A DNA stretch of 10,805 bases from an uncultured Oscillospiraceae bacterium (GCA_900549675.1 URPG01000043.1:1-10805); one strand, 5' to 3'. Counted from the first letter of the stretch, positions 1 to 7,898 are shown. The notes: generated by a model not told the origin, from the sequence alone. A program made the numbers and translations.

Positions 1-40
1 TTAAATCTGCATAATAAATATCTCCACGCCTTATGTTCAC
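1..40 (-). CDS. Start of a MazF/PemK-family endoribonuclease toxin gene (partial, runs off the window)
   Basis: Reading leftward from a GTG at 40-38 gives MNIRRGDIYYADL, and the next codon begins with A. This closely matches the conserved first strand of MazF/PemK (NdoA/EndoA) toxins, whose N-termini typically read (I/V)(K/R)RGD(I/V)YYADLSPV. Those proteins are sequence-specific mRNA endoribonucleases, normally held in check by a MazE-type antitoxin. A GGAGAG ribosome binding site lies 8 bases before the chosen GTG. Another in-frame GTG at 49-47 abuts that site and is less likely to be the start. Only 13 codons are visible, so the active site and completeness cannot be judged. The roughly 200 bases upstream hold no recognisable antitoxin gene. 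The family call rests on this one motif. Confidence 0.62.
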   Translation of the reverse strand, partial: MNIRRGDIYYADL

Positions 41-112
41 GGTTTTCACTCTCCGTTATAAAAATCTTTGTTATTATTCTTTGCAGATTTTCAGCATTTT
101 AATCATCCCTAA

Positions 113-181
113 AGATATTTTTACTTCTTATTCTATTTTATAAGAGATTTAATTTTTTGTGAGTAAAATGAGATATTTTTA
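113..181. repeat. Pair of 11-bp direct repeats upstream of the mazF-like gene
   Basis: AGATATTTTTA occurs at 113-123 and again exactly at 171-181 on the plus strand, 58 bases apart start to start. The copies flank the best promoter candidate for the mazF-like gene. They could be operator half-sites, but in DNA this AT-rich an 11-base repeat may also be chance. No function can be assigned. Confidence 0.4.
137..167 (-). promoter_or_regulatory. Possible weak promoter for the mazF-like gene
   Basis: On the minus strand TTTACT (167-162) and TATAAA (142-137) are separated by 19 bases. That is a fair -10, a poor -35 and a long spacer. It would give a leader of roughly 90 bases before the GTG at 40. 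A promoter is expected somewhere in 41-240 because the rpoC terminator isolates this gene from upstream transcription. The region is so AT-rich that other choices are nearly as good. Confidence 0.27.
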
Positions 182-215
182 TAGTTAAGAGAGAGTTTAG
201 TTTTTTACATTTTTC

Positions 216-247
216 TTTTTTTATGCAGTTTACAGCGCATAAAAAAA
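216..247. repeat. 11-bp inverted repeat overlapping the U-tract of the rpoC terminator
   Basis: TTTTTTTATGC at 216-226 and GCATAAAAAAA at 237-247 are perfect inverted repeats around a 10-base loop. The right arm contains the A-run that becomes the U-tract of the rpoC terminator on the minus strand. Neither strand shows a following T-run, so this is not a second classical terminator. It may stabilise the transcript's 3' end or be incidental. Confidence 0.5.
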
Positions 248-274
248 GTTGTCTGTGAAATCACAGACAACTTT
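241..274 (-). terminator. Rho-independent terminator of the rpoB-rpoC transcript
   Basis: The arms 245-258 and 261-274 form a perfect 14-bp stem with a GTCTGTG/CACAGAC core. On the minus strand the run of seven T at 247-241 overlaps the foot of the stem. The hairpin begins 20 bases after the rpoC stop codon. No gene lies between the two, so the transcript ends here. Confidence 0.95.
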
Positions 275-293
275 CAACTGATTTGCTTTAATT

Positions 294-3200
294 TTAAGAC
301 ACGATATTTTCTCTGATATCTTTGAAACTCATGGTATCTTCACCAGTGTTAGCGGTTTCATCTATTTTCTGAATCTCTACATCTGAATAACACTGCATAC
401 CGGTACCTGCCGGTACCAATTTACCAATAATAACGTTTTCCTTCAAACCAATCAGATGGTCCACTTTGCCCTTAATAGCAGCATCTGTAAGCACTCTGGT
501 GGTTTCTTGGAAGGATGCGGCGGATAAGAAAGAATCCGTTGCCAAAGAAGCTTTGGTTATACCCAACAGCATAGGAGTATACTTGGCTTCTTGCAGTCCT
601 TCTTCCCCGTTGGCAATTCTAGCACGGATTTCTTCATTGGCGGACAAAACCTCATTGCGGTCTGCCAATGAGCTGACAAGCAAGTCTGTTGAACCCGGAT
701 CATCTACTTTTACCTTACGCATCATTTGGCGCACGATAATTTCAATGTGCTTATCATTGATATCAACACCCTGCATACGGTAAACGCGCTGAACCTCTTG
801 AATCAGATAATCTTGCACTGCCTGCACGCCACTGACAGCTAAAATATCATGGGGATTGACAGAACCCTCTGTAATCAAAGTGCCTTTTTTAATGAAGTCA
901 CCCTCTTTTACAGTAACATGAGAGCCAAATGGAATCAGATAGGAACGGGAATCGCCATCTTTATCGTTGGTAACCACCACATGACGATTTTTCTTAATTT
1001 CTTGGAAAGAAACATAACCTGAAATTTCACTGAGAATGGCCACACGTTTTGGCTTTCTGCTTTCAAACAATTCTTCGATACGCGGCAAACCCTGTGTAAT
1101 ATCTTCCGCACTGGCAACACCACCGGTATGGAACGTTCTCATTGTCAACTGCGTACCCGGTTCACCGATAGACTGTGCAGCAATAATACCCACAGCCTCA
1201 CCAACGGTAACTGCCTTGCCATTAGCCAAAGAAGCACCATAGCATTTTTTACAAACACCGTTTTTAGCACGACAATTTAAAATAGAACGGATCTCAATCT
1301 TCTCCACACCACGCTCTACAATCGCATTGGCATCGGCTTCGTCCATCATTTTATCTTTAGAAACAATCACATTTCCGTTTTCGTCACAGAAATCATGAAT
1401 TAAATAACGGCCTATTAAACGTTCGCTCATCGGTTCAATGGATTCTTTACCGGAACGGATATCAAAGACTTCAATACCTTCTGTAGAGTGGCAATCATCT
1501 TCACGAATAATAACATCTTGTGAAACGTCAACCAAACGTCTGGTCAAATAACCAGAGTCAGCCGTTCTCAACGCCGTATCCGCAAGACCCTTTCGAGCAC
1601 CGCGGGAAGAAATAAAGTATTCCAAAATATTAAGGCCTTCACGATAGTTCGCTTTGATCGGAATTTCAATTGTCTTACCCGAGGTATTGGCAATCAACCC
1701 ACGCATACCGGCAAGCTGACGAATCTGGCTCATAGTACCACGGGCACCGGAATCAGCCATCATATAAATCGGATTATAACGATCCAAACCTTGCTGCAAA
1801 GCTTTTGTAACATCATTTGTGGTGCGTTCCCATGTTTTCAGAACCATGTTATAACGTTCTGATTCAGACAGGAAACCTTCACTGTAGTCATTCGCAATAT
1901 TGTTAATCTCTGCCTCTGCTTTAGCAATCAATGTCTTCTTTTCTTCCGGAATAGTGGCATCGCAGACAGCAACAGTCATACCACTGATGGTAGAATATTT
2001 ATAACCTTGTGCCTTAATGTTATCCAATACTTCAGCGGTATGCTCTGTACCGTGCACACGGATACACTTCTCCACAATCTGGCCCAATGCTTTTTTACCC
2101 ACCAAGAAATCAATTTCAAACTTTAGCGCATTCTCAGGGGTATCTCTCTTTACATATCCCAAATCCTGAGGAATTGGGTTATTAAAGATAATTTTACCCA
2201 CCGTAGTTTCTACTAAACCGCTGACCATCTCACCATGGAATTCTACGGTTCTGCGAACTTTAATTCTGGCATGCAGTCCTACTTCTTTCGCATCATAAGC
2301 CATTAAAGCCTCATTGATATCGCGGAAGCATTTTCCTTCCCCTAATTCGCCTTCCTTATCTAAAGTCAGATAATAAGAACCGAGCACCATATCCTGTGTT
2401 GGAACAGCAACCGGACGGCCATCAGAAGGTTTCAAAAGGTTTCCGGCAGCAAGCATTAAGAACCTAGCCTCTGCTTGTGCTTCTGCCGACAAGGGAAGGT
2501 GAACTGCCATCTGGTCGCCGTCAAAGTCGGCGTTATAAGCGGTACAAACCAGCGGGTGCAGCTTCATGGCACGGCCTTCCACCAAAACAGGTTCAAAAGC
2601 CTGAATTCCCAATCGATGAAGTGTAGGCGCACGATTCAACAAAACAGGGTGATTTTTAATGACCACTTCCAAAGCATCCCAAACTTCTGGTTTTGCTCTT
2701 TCCACTGATTTTCTGGCAGCTTTAATATTACCGACAGCATTGGTTTCCACCAAGCGTTTCATAACAAAAGGCTTAAATAATTCAAGGGCCATTTCTTTTG
2801 GCAAGCCGCATTGATACATTTTCAGCTCCGGTCCGACAACAATAACGGAACGTCCTGAATAGTCAACACGTTTACCCAAAAGGTTCTGACGGAAACGACC
2901 TTGTTTACCTTTTAACATATCGGAAAGAGATTTCAGCGGGCGATTATTCGGTCCTGTAACCGGACGTCCGCGTCTGCCGTTGTCAATCAAAGCGTCAACA
3001 GATTCTTGCAACATTCTCTTTTCATTTCTGACAATGATATCGGGAGCACCCAGTTCAATCAATCTCTTTAAACGATTATTACGGTTAATAACACGGCGAT
3101 AAAGGTCATTGAGGTCGCTGGTGGCAAAACGTCCGCCGTCCAACTGAACCATAGGACGGATTTCAGGGGGAATAACAGGCACTGCGTCCAAAATCATCCA

Positions 3201-3878
3201 TGAGGGTTTGTTGCCGGATTGACGGAAAGCCTCCGCAACTTCCAATCTTTTCAGCAAGCGAACTCTCTTTTGTCCTGTGGCGTTTTCAAGTTCTTCTTTT
3301 AAACGGATTGATTCTTTTTCAACATCAATTTCCTCTAAGAGCTTCTTAATCGCTTCAGCACCCATGCCGGCATCAAAATCATAATCGTATTTTTCACGCA
3401 AATCACGATATTCTTTCTCAGTAAGGGTTTGCATTTTCGAGAGTTCTTTTACTTTTCCGGGATCCGTAACGATATACAAAGCAAAGTATAGAACCTTCTC
3501 AAGAACACGGGGTGACAAATCCAAAATCAAGCTCATTCTGGAAGGCAGACCTTTAAAATACCAAATATGAGAAACAGGGGCAGCAAGTTCAATATGACCC
3601 ATTCTCTCACGGCGCACCTTACTGCGGGTTACTTCAACACCGCAGCGATCGCAAATTTTACCTTTATAACGGATTCTTTTGTATTTGCCGCAATGACATT
3701 CCCAGTCTTTTTGCGGCCCGAAGATACGCTCACAGAACAAGCCGTCTTTTTCGGGTTTAAGCGTTCTATAGTTGATTGTTTCCGGCTTTTTCACCTCGCC
3801 ATAGGACCATTCACGAATCTTTTCGGGAGAGGCTAAACCAATCTTTATTGACTCGAAAGTATTAAATTCCACGCGCAC
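294..3878 (-). CDS. rpoC: DNA-directed RNA polymerase subunit beta-prime (RpoC)
   Basis: This is the largest subunit of bacterial RNA polymerase, forming the catalytic clamp with RpoB. The protein is 1194 residues, normal for Firmicutes. The first zinc-binding motif has Cys61, 63, 76 and 79. The metal-binding NADFDGD motif at 449-455 supplies the catalytic Asp451, 453 and 455. The bridge-helix region begins near GARGTMSQIR (711-720). The second zinc site uses Cys796, 869, 876 and 879, and the trigger-loop segment with SIGEPGTQ is at 903-910. All key residues are intact. It lies 8 bases after rpoB and ends at a strong terminator with no rpsL, rpsG or fusA behind it. The start is slightly uncertain. 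The AGGGGG site is only 2 bases from the GTG at 3878 but 8 bases from a second in-frame GTG at 3872-3870, so the true protein may begin MEFNTFES and be 1192 residues. Confidence 0.99.
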   Translation of the reverse strand: MRVEFNTFESIKIGLASPEKIREWSYGEVKKPETINYRTLKPEKDGLFCERIFGPQKDWECHCGKYKRIRYKGKICDRCGVEVTRSKVRRERMGHIELAAPVSHIWYFKGLPSRMSLILDLSPRVLEKVLYFALYIVTDPGKVKELSKMQTLTEKEYRDLREKYDYDFDAGMGAEAIKKLLEEIDVEKESIRLKEELENATGQKRVRLLKRLEVAEAFRQSGNKPSWMILDAVPVIPPEIRPMVQLDGGRFATSDLNDLYRRVINRNNRLKRLIELGAPDIIVRNEKRMLQESVDALIDNGRRGRPVTGPNNRPLKSLSDMLKGKQGRFRQNLLGKRVDYSGRSVIVVGPELKMYQCGLPKEMALELFKPFVMKRLVETNAVGNIKAARKSVERAKPEVWDALEVVIKNHPVLLNRAPTLHRLGIQAFEPVLVEGRAMKLHPLVCTAYNADFDGDQMAVHLPLSAEAQAEARFLMLAAGNLLKPSDGRPVAVPTQDMVLGSYYLTLDKEGELGEGKCFRDINEALMAYDAKEVGLHARIKVRRTVEFHGEMVSGLVETTVGKIIFNNPIPQDLGYVKRDTPENALKFEIDFLVGKKALGQIVEKCIRVHGTEHTAEVLDNIKAQGYKYSTISGMTVAVCDATIPEEKKTLIAKAEAEINNIANDYSEGFLSESERYNMVLKTWERTTNDVTKALQQGLDRYNPIYMMADSGARGTMSQIRQLAGMRGLIANTSGKTIEIPIKANYREGLNILEYFISSRGARKGLADTALRTADSGYLTRRLVDVSQDVIIREDDCHSTEGIEVFDIRSGKESIEPMSERLIGRYLIHDFCDENGNVIVSKDKMMDEADANAIVERGVEKIEIRSILNCRAKNGVCKKCYGASLANGKAVTVGEAVGIIAAQSIGEPGTQLTMRTFHTGGVASAEDITQGLPRIEELFESRKPKRVAILSEISGYVSFQEIKKNRHVVVTNDKDGDSRSYLIPFGSHVTVKEGDFIKKGTLITEGSVNPHDILAVSGVQAVQDYLIQEVQRVYRMQGVDINDKHIEIIVRQMMRKVKVDDPGSTDLLVSSLADRNEVLSANEEIRARIANGEEGLQEAKYTPMLLGITKASLATDSFLSAASFQETTRVLTDAAIKGKVDHLIGLKENVIIGKLVPAGTGMQCYSDVEIQKIDETANTGEDTMSFKDIRENIVS

Positions 3879-3880
3879 GT

Positions 3881-3888
3881 CCCCCTTT
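3881..3888 (-). promoter_or_regulatory. Ribosome binding site of rpoC, overlapping the rpoB stop
   Basis: Minus-strand AAAGGGGG starts inside the rpoB TAA stop (3889-3887) and ends two bases before the annotated GTG at 3878. Its spacing of 8 bases to the GTG at 3872 is ideal and argues for that start. The overlap with the rpoB stop suggests translational coupling of the two subunits, which are needed in equal amounts. Confidence 0.75.
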
Positions 3889-6800
3889 AAATATCTAAAT
3901 CATCATCTTGTGTGCCAAGAACATCAGCAAAAATATCGTCTAAAGATTCTTCCTCTTCTTCCTCTTCAGCCTCATCTAAACCGCTGTCTGTTTCTTCTAA
4001 ATCTTCTGCATCTTCAACATTATAGCCATCCAAATTATCGGCAATACTTTCCTCTTCAAAGTGATTAAAGCCCATATCATCATCTTCATCAAAGTTTTGG
4101 CGTAAATCAATTTCTTGATCATTGCCGTTCAAAACTTTAATATCCAGACCCAAAGACTGCAACTCTTTAATCAAAACCTTAAAGGATTCAGGAATACCCG
4201 GTTTCGGAATATTTTGTCCCTTCACAATGGCTTCATATGTCTTGACACGTCCTACCACGTCATCTGACTTAACAGTAAGAATTTCTTGCAGTGTATAAGC
4301 AGCACCGTAAGCTTCCAATGCCCAAACTTCCATTTCTCCGAAACGCTGACCGCCAAATTGAGCTTTACCGCCCAAAGGCTGTTGTGTAACCAACGAGTAA
4401 GGACCGGTGGAACGAGCATGAATTTTATCGTCAACCAAGTGATGAAGCTTGAGATAATACATATAACCAACCGTAATGGGGTTATCAAAAAATTCACCGG
4501 TGCGGCCGTCACGAAGCAGGAATTTACCGTCTTTCCGAAGTCCCGCAGCCTTAAAGCATTCTACGATATCTTCTTCCTGCGCACCGTCGAAAACAGGTGT
4601 CATAATCTTCCAGCCCAAAGCGCTGGCAGCCATACCGAGGTGAACCTCCAAAACCTGTCCGATATTCATACGGGAAGGCACGCCCAAGGGGTTCAAAACA
4701 ATATCCAAAGGAGTTCCGTCCGGGAGGAAGGGCATTTCTTCTACCGGTAAAATTCTGGAAACAACACCCTTATTCCCGTGACGTCCTGCCATTTTATCAC
4801 CGACAGAAATTTTTCTCTTTTGAGCAATATAGCAGCGAACCACCTTATTGACACCGGGGCTGAGTTCATCATTACTGTTTTCACGGGTAAAGACTTTAAC
4901 ATCTACCACTATGCCATACTCGCCGTGCGGCACACGCAAGGATGTGTCACGAACTTCTCTTGCTTTTTCACCAAAGATTGCTCGCAGCAGTCTTTCTTCC
5001 GCTGTAAGTTCAGTTTCTCCTTTGGGTGTTACTTTACCGACTAAGATATCGCCTGCACGTACATCCGCACCGACACGAATAATACCTCTTTCATCCAAAT
5101 CTTTCAGTAAATCTTCGTTCACGTTCGGAATATCTCTGGTAATTTCTTCCGGCCCGAGCTTCGTATCACGAGCCTCCATTTCATATTCTTCAATATGAAT
5201 AGAAGTATACACATCATCACGCACGATCTTTTCATTGAGCAAAACAGCGTCTTCGTAGTTATAACCTTCCCAAGTCATAAAGCCGATGAGAGCGTTTTTG
5301 CCCAAGCTGATTTCACCGTTCTTAATGGCGGGACCATCTGCAATAATGTCGCCTTCATTTACTCTTTCACCAACCTCAACAATCGGGTTTTGGTTGATAC
5401 AGGTACTTTGGTTGGAACGCATAAATTTGATGATTTCATAATCATCGATTTGTCCGTTATCCGTAACCACACGAACACGGTCAGCACTGACAGATTTTAC
5501 AACACCCGCACGCTTTGCCAAAACACAAACACCGGAGTCAACGCCGGCTTTATACTCCATACCGGTACCGACAATCGGAGATTCTGTTTTCAGCAGCGGA
5601 ACAGCCTGCCGCTGCATGTTAGAGCCCATCAAGGCTCGGTTTGTATCATCGTTTTCCAAGAAAGGAATCATCGCCGTTGCAACGGAAACGACCATTCTCG
5701 GGCTGATATCCATAAATTCCGCACGAGAAGCTTCGACTTCTACGAACTCATCACGATAACGTCCGGCAACTCTTTCATGAACAAAATGTCCGTCCTCATC
5801 CAACGGCTCGTTTGCCTGTGCCACAACATATTCGTCTTCAATGTCGGCTGTCATATAGACAACATCATTGGTAACTCTGCCGGTTTCTTTATCCACACGG
5901 CGATAGGGTGTTTCGATAAAGCCGTATTCATTAATCTTAGCAAAAGTAGCTAAATAAGAAATCAAACCGATGTTGGGACCTTCCGGTGTTTCAACAGGAC
6001 ACATGCGGCCATAGTGCGTATAGTGAACGTCACGAACCTCAAAGCTGGCACGGTCACGTGACAAACCGCCGGGGCCAAGAGCAGAAAGTCTTCTCTTATG
6101 TGTAAGCTCTGCGAGCGGATTGGTTTGATCCATAAACTGCGATAACGGAGAAGATCCAAAAAATTCTTTAATTGCCGCTACAACAGGACGAATGTTAATT
6201 AAAGAATGCGGTGTTAACGTTTCTGTGTCCTGTGCCTGCAATGTCATTCTTTCACGAATAACTCGCTCCAAACGGGAAAAACCAATACGGAATTGGTTTT
6301 GCAGCAATTCACCAACCGAACGGATTCTTCTGTTTCCAAGATGGTCGATATCATCCTTTTTGCCCACTCCCTGTGCTAAGCAGTTCATATAATTAATAGT
6401 AGCAAAAATATCATCAACCGTAATATGATTGGGAATTAATTCTGCCTTTCTGGCAGCAATTTCCTCTTTTAATTCTTCTTCATTAAGATTTTTTTCAAGT
6501 ATTTCTGCCAAAACTTTAAAGCAAACACGTTCATTGATGCCGCATTCTTCTTTCGCATCAAAATCCACATATTTAGCAATATCTACCATGCCGTTGGAAA
6601 TAACTTTAACTTCTTTTCCTTCAATATTGATAACAGCTACCATAACGCCGGTATCATCAATCTCTTCCGCACGTTCACGGGTAATGGTTTCACCCGCATC
6701 TGCCAAAAGTTCACCAGTATATGGGCTTACCAACGGCTGTGCCAAAGTTTGGCCGGTCAAACGATCTGCCAAAGATAATTTTTTGTTGTACTTGTGACGG

Positions 6801-7615
6801 CCTACACGGGACATGTCATATCTTCTGGGATCGAAGAAAAGGTTGTTTAAATGAGCCTGAGAACTCTCTACGGTAGGAGGCTCGCTGGGCCTTAATTTAC
6901 GGTAGATTTCGATTAATGCATCTTCCGTTGATTTCGTTGTATCCTTTTCAATACTGGCGTAAATTCTGTCATCCTCACCAAAAAAGTCAATAATTTCGGT
7001 ATCGGTGCCGAGCCCCAAGCACCGAATGAGAACCGTAATCGGAACCTTGCGGTTTTTATCAATTCTGACATAAAAAATGTCATTCACATCATTTTCATAT
7101 TCCAACCAAGCTCCACGGTTCGGGATAATGGTTGCACTAAACAACTCTTTACCGGATTTATCATAATCCATTTTATAATAGACACCCGGAGATCTGACAA
7201 GCTGAGAAACAATGACACGTTCCGCACCATTGATAACAAAGGTACCGCTAGGTGTCATGCGAGGGAAATCACCCATAAAAACTTCTGATTCTTTAATTTC
7301 TCCCGTTTCTTTGTTCAGAAGACGAGCCTTGACTTTCAGCGCTGAAGAATAAGTTGCATCACGCTCCTTACATTCAGAAACACTGTAATTGGGGGTTTCT
7401 TCAAGCTGATAATCCACAAAGTCTAAAACAAGCGTATTGTTGAAGTCCGTAATTCCCGATACATCATCAAACACCTCTTTTAAACCCTCTTTGAGAAACC
7501 ACTCATAAGAATTTTTCTGAATCTCAATGAGGTTCGGCATCTCCAAAACTTCATCGATTTTCGCAAAACTCATTCGAGTATTTTTGCCCAACTGAACCGG
7601 TTTAACATTCACCAC
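3887..7615 (-). CDS. rpoB: DNA-directed RNA polymerase subunit beta (RpoB)
   Basis: This is the second-largest RNA polymerase subunit, lining the active site and the target of rifamycins. The protein is 1242 residues, somewhat longer than the roughly 1190 of Bacillus. The rifampicin-pocket segment at 487-518 runs from GSSPLSQF to ALGPGGL, with Asp496, His506 and Ser511 (E. coli 516, 526 and 531) in the sensitive form. Pro490 replaces the Gln510 of E. coli. Other hallmarks are CPVETPEGPNIGLI (539-552), GDKMAGRHGNKG (939-950) and the C-terminal RFGEMEVWALEAYGAA (1091-1106). The last 68 residues (1175-1242) form a tail with 33 Asp/Glu and no Lys or Arg, including a run of seven Glu. The start is a GTG followed by a second GTG. 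An in-frame TGA two codons upstream rules out longer forms, and GGAG lies 10 bases before the first GTG. The gene has its own promoter, with no rplJ or rplL upstream. Confidence 0.99.
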   Translation of the reverse strand: MVNVKPVQLGKNTRMSFAKIDEVLEMPNLIEIQKNSYEWFLKEGLKEVFDDVSGITDFNNTLVLDFVDYQLEETPNYSVSECKERDATYSSALKVKARLLNKETGEIKESEVFMGDFPRMTPSGTFVINGAERVIVSQLVRSPGVYYKMDYDKSGKELFSATIIPNRGAWLEYENDVNDIFYVRIDKNRKVPITVLIRCLGLGTDTEIIDFFGEDDRIYASIEKDTTKSTEDALIEIYRKLRPSEPPTVESSQAHLNNLFFDPRRYDMSRVGRHKYNKKLSLADRLTGQTLAQPLVSPYTGELLADAGETITRERAEEIDDTGVMVAVINIEGKEVKVISNGMVDIAKYVDFDAKEECGINERVCFKVLAEILEKNLNEEELKEEIAARKAELIPNHITVDDIFATINYMNCLAQGVGKKDDIDHLGNRRIRSVGELLQNQFRIGFSRLERVIRERMTLQAQDTETLTPHSLINIRPVVAAIKEFFGSSPLSQFMDQTNPLAELTHKRRLSALGPGGLSRDRASFEVRDVHYTHYGRMCPVETPEGPNIGLISYLATFAKINEYGFIETPYRRVDKETGRVTNDVVYMTADIEDEYVVAQANEPLDEDGHFVHERVAGRYRDEFVEVEASRAEFMDISPRMVVSVATAMIPFLENDDTNRALMGSNMQRQAVPLLKTESPIVGTGMEYKAGVDSGVCVLAKRAGVVKSVSADRVRVVTDNGQIDDYEIIKFMRSNQSTCINQNPIVEVGERVNEGDIIADGPAIKNGEISLGKNALIGFMTWEGYNYEDAVLLNEKIVRDDVYTSIHIEEYEMEARDTKLGPEEITRDIPNVNEDLLKDLDERGIIRVGADVRAGDILVGKVTPKGETELTAEERLLRAIFGEKAREVRDTSLRVPHGEYGIVVDVKVFTRENSNDELSPGVNKVVRCYIAQKRKISVGDKMAGRHGNKGVVSRILPVEEMPFLPDGTPLDIVLNPLGVPSRMNIGQVLEVHLGMAASALGWKIMTPVFDGAQEEDIVECFKAAGLRKDGKFLLRDGRTGEFFDNPITVGYMYYLKLHHLVDDKIHARSTGPYSLVTQQPLGGKAQFGGQRFGEMEVWALEAYGAAYTLQEILTVKSDDVVGRVKTYEAIVKGQNIPKPGIPESFKVLIKELQSLGLDIKVLNGNDQEIDLRQNFDEDDDMGFNHFEEESIADNLDGYNVEDAEDLEETDSGLDEAEEEEEEESLDDIFADVLGTQDDDLDI

Positions 7616-7644
7616 TAGTCAGCCACTCCAATCTAATTTTTTTC

Positions 7645-7654
7645 CTTGATCAAG
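7645..7654. repeat. 10-bp perfect palindrome just upstream of the rpoB ribosome binding site
   Basis: CTTGATCAAG reads the same on both strands and lies 15 bases before the GGAG site of rpoB. It could be a protein-binding dyad. With no loop it is a poor RNA hairpin. No known operator is identified. Confidence 0.45.
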
Positions 7655-7689
7655 CACAAAAAAGCAAAAGCAATCATATTATATTGTAA

Positions 7690-7718
7690 ACGCAGTTTGA
7701 TAAAATGGATATCTGCGT
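7690..7718 (-). repeat. Inverted repeat ACGCAG/CTGCGT in the rpoB leader
   Basis: ACGCAG at 7690-7695 and CTGCGT at 7713-7718 are perfect 6-bp arms around 17 bases. In the transcript this would make a modest hairpin just upstream of a TATAAT sequence at 7683-7678. It is not followed by a U-tract, so it is not a terminator. Confidence 0.4.
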
Positions 7719-7754
7719 AAAAATATTCCGACAAAAAAATCAATTTTTTCAAGA

Positions 7755-7799
7755 GATACTTGATTATTCTGACAATGCATGCTATACTTTAAAAGTATC
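7755..7799 (-). repeat. Overlapping, mutually exclusive dyads early in the rpoB leader
   Basis: A perfect 15-base dyad with 7-bp arms, ATACTTTTAAAGTAT on the minus strand, occupies 7798-7784. Its 5' arm, extended to GATACTT (7799-7793), is also a perfect complement of AAGTATC further along (7761-7755). The same arm can therefore pair with either of two partners. A third ATACT occurs at 7810-7806. In DNA these could be binding sites for a dimeric regulator about +31 to +45 from the predicted start. In RNA they could form alternative hairpins. Both readings are inference. Confidence 0.5.
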
Positions 7800-7835
7800 A
7801 CAGAGTATAACAACCCCATGATGATGCAGTATATT

Positions 7836-7864
7836 ATTTTATATCTTTTTTGCTTGTTTGTCAA
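7836..7864 (-). promoter_or_regulatory. Near-consensus sigma-A promoter of rpoB-rpoC
   Basis: On the minus strand a perfect -35 box TTGACA (7864-7859) is followed after exactly 17 bases by TAAAAT (7841-7836), a five-of-six match to the -10 consensus. Transcription should start near 7829. This is the strongest promoter-like sequence in the window. It lies between the upstream terminator and rpoB, as expected for an independently transcribed rpoBC unit. Confidence 0.85.
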
Positions 7865-7898
7865 TACATTTTCAGAAACATTCTTAATTTGTTGCATT

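Larger units (their letters stand above)
7616..7829 (-). promoter_or_regulatory. Long structured 5' leader of rpoBC mRNA
   Basis: The predicted start of transcription near 7829 leaves about 210 untranslated bases before the rpoB GTG. The stretch is AT-rich and has no credible gene. It contains two overlapping dyads at 7755-7799, an ACGCAG/CTGCGT dyad at 7690-7718, a 10-bp palindrome at 7645-7654, and the rpoB ribosome binding site GGAG (7629-7626). A run of seven T on the minus strand (7739-7733) follows the first dyads, with only weak pairing just before it. I do not recognise a known riboswitch or ribosomal-protein leader. Confidence 0.6.

Noticed and set aside
74..106. 10-codon minus-strand frame (ATG at 106-104) before the mazF-like gene, considered as a mini-antitoxin or leader peptide
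   Set aside because: Far too short for MazE, only a marginal ribosome binding site, and frames of this length are expected by chance.
5195..5953. 252-codon plus-strand frame opposite rpoB
   Set aside because: It lies wholly antisense to conserved rpoB codons, its translation resembles no family I know, and it has no promoter context; it is a shadow of the real gene.
7678..7706. Second rpoB promoter with a perfect TATAAT at 7683-7678
   Set aside because: No acceptable -35 box exists at 15-18 bases upstream and no extended -10 TG, so it was not called; 5'-end mapping could revive it.
7679..7897. 72-codon minus-strand frame in the rpoB upstream region with a hydrophobic middle
   Set aside because: It overlaps the rpoB promoter and leader, has no ribosome binding site before its ATG, and its hydrophobic, Ile/Lys-rich composition is what AT-rich noncoding DNA gives.
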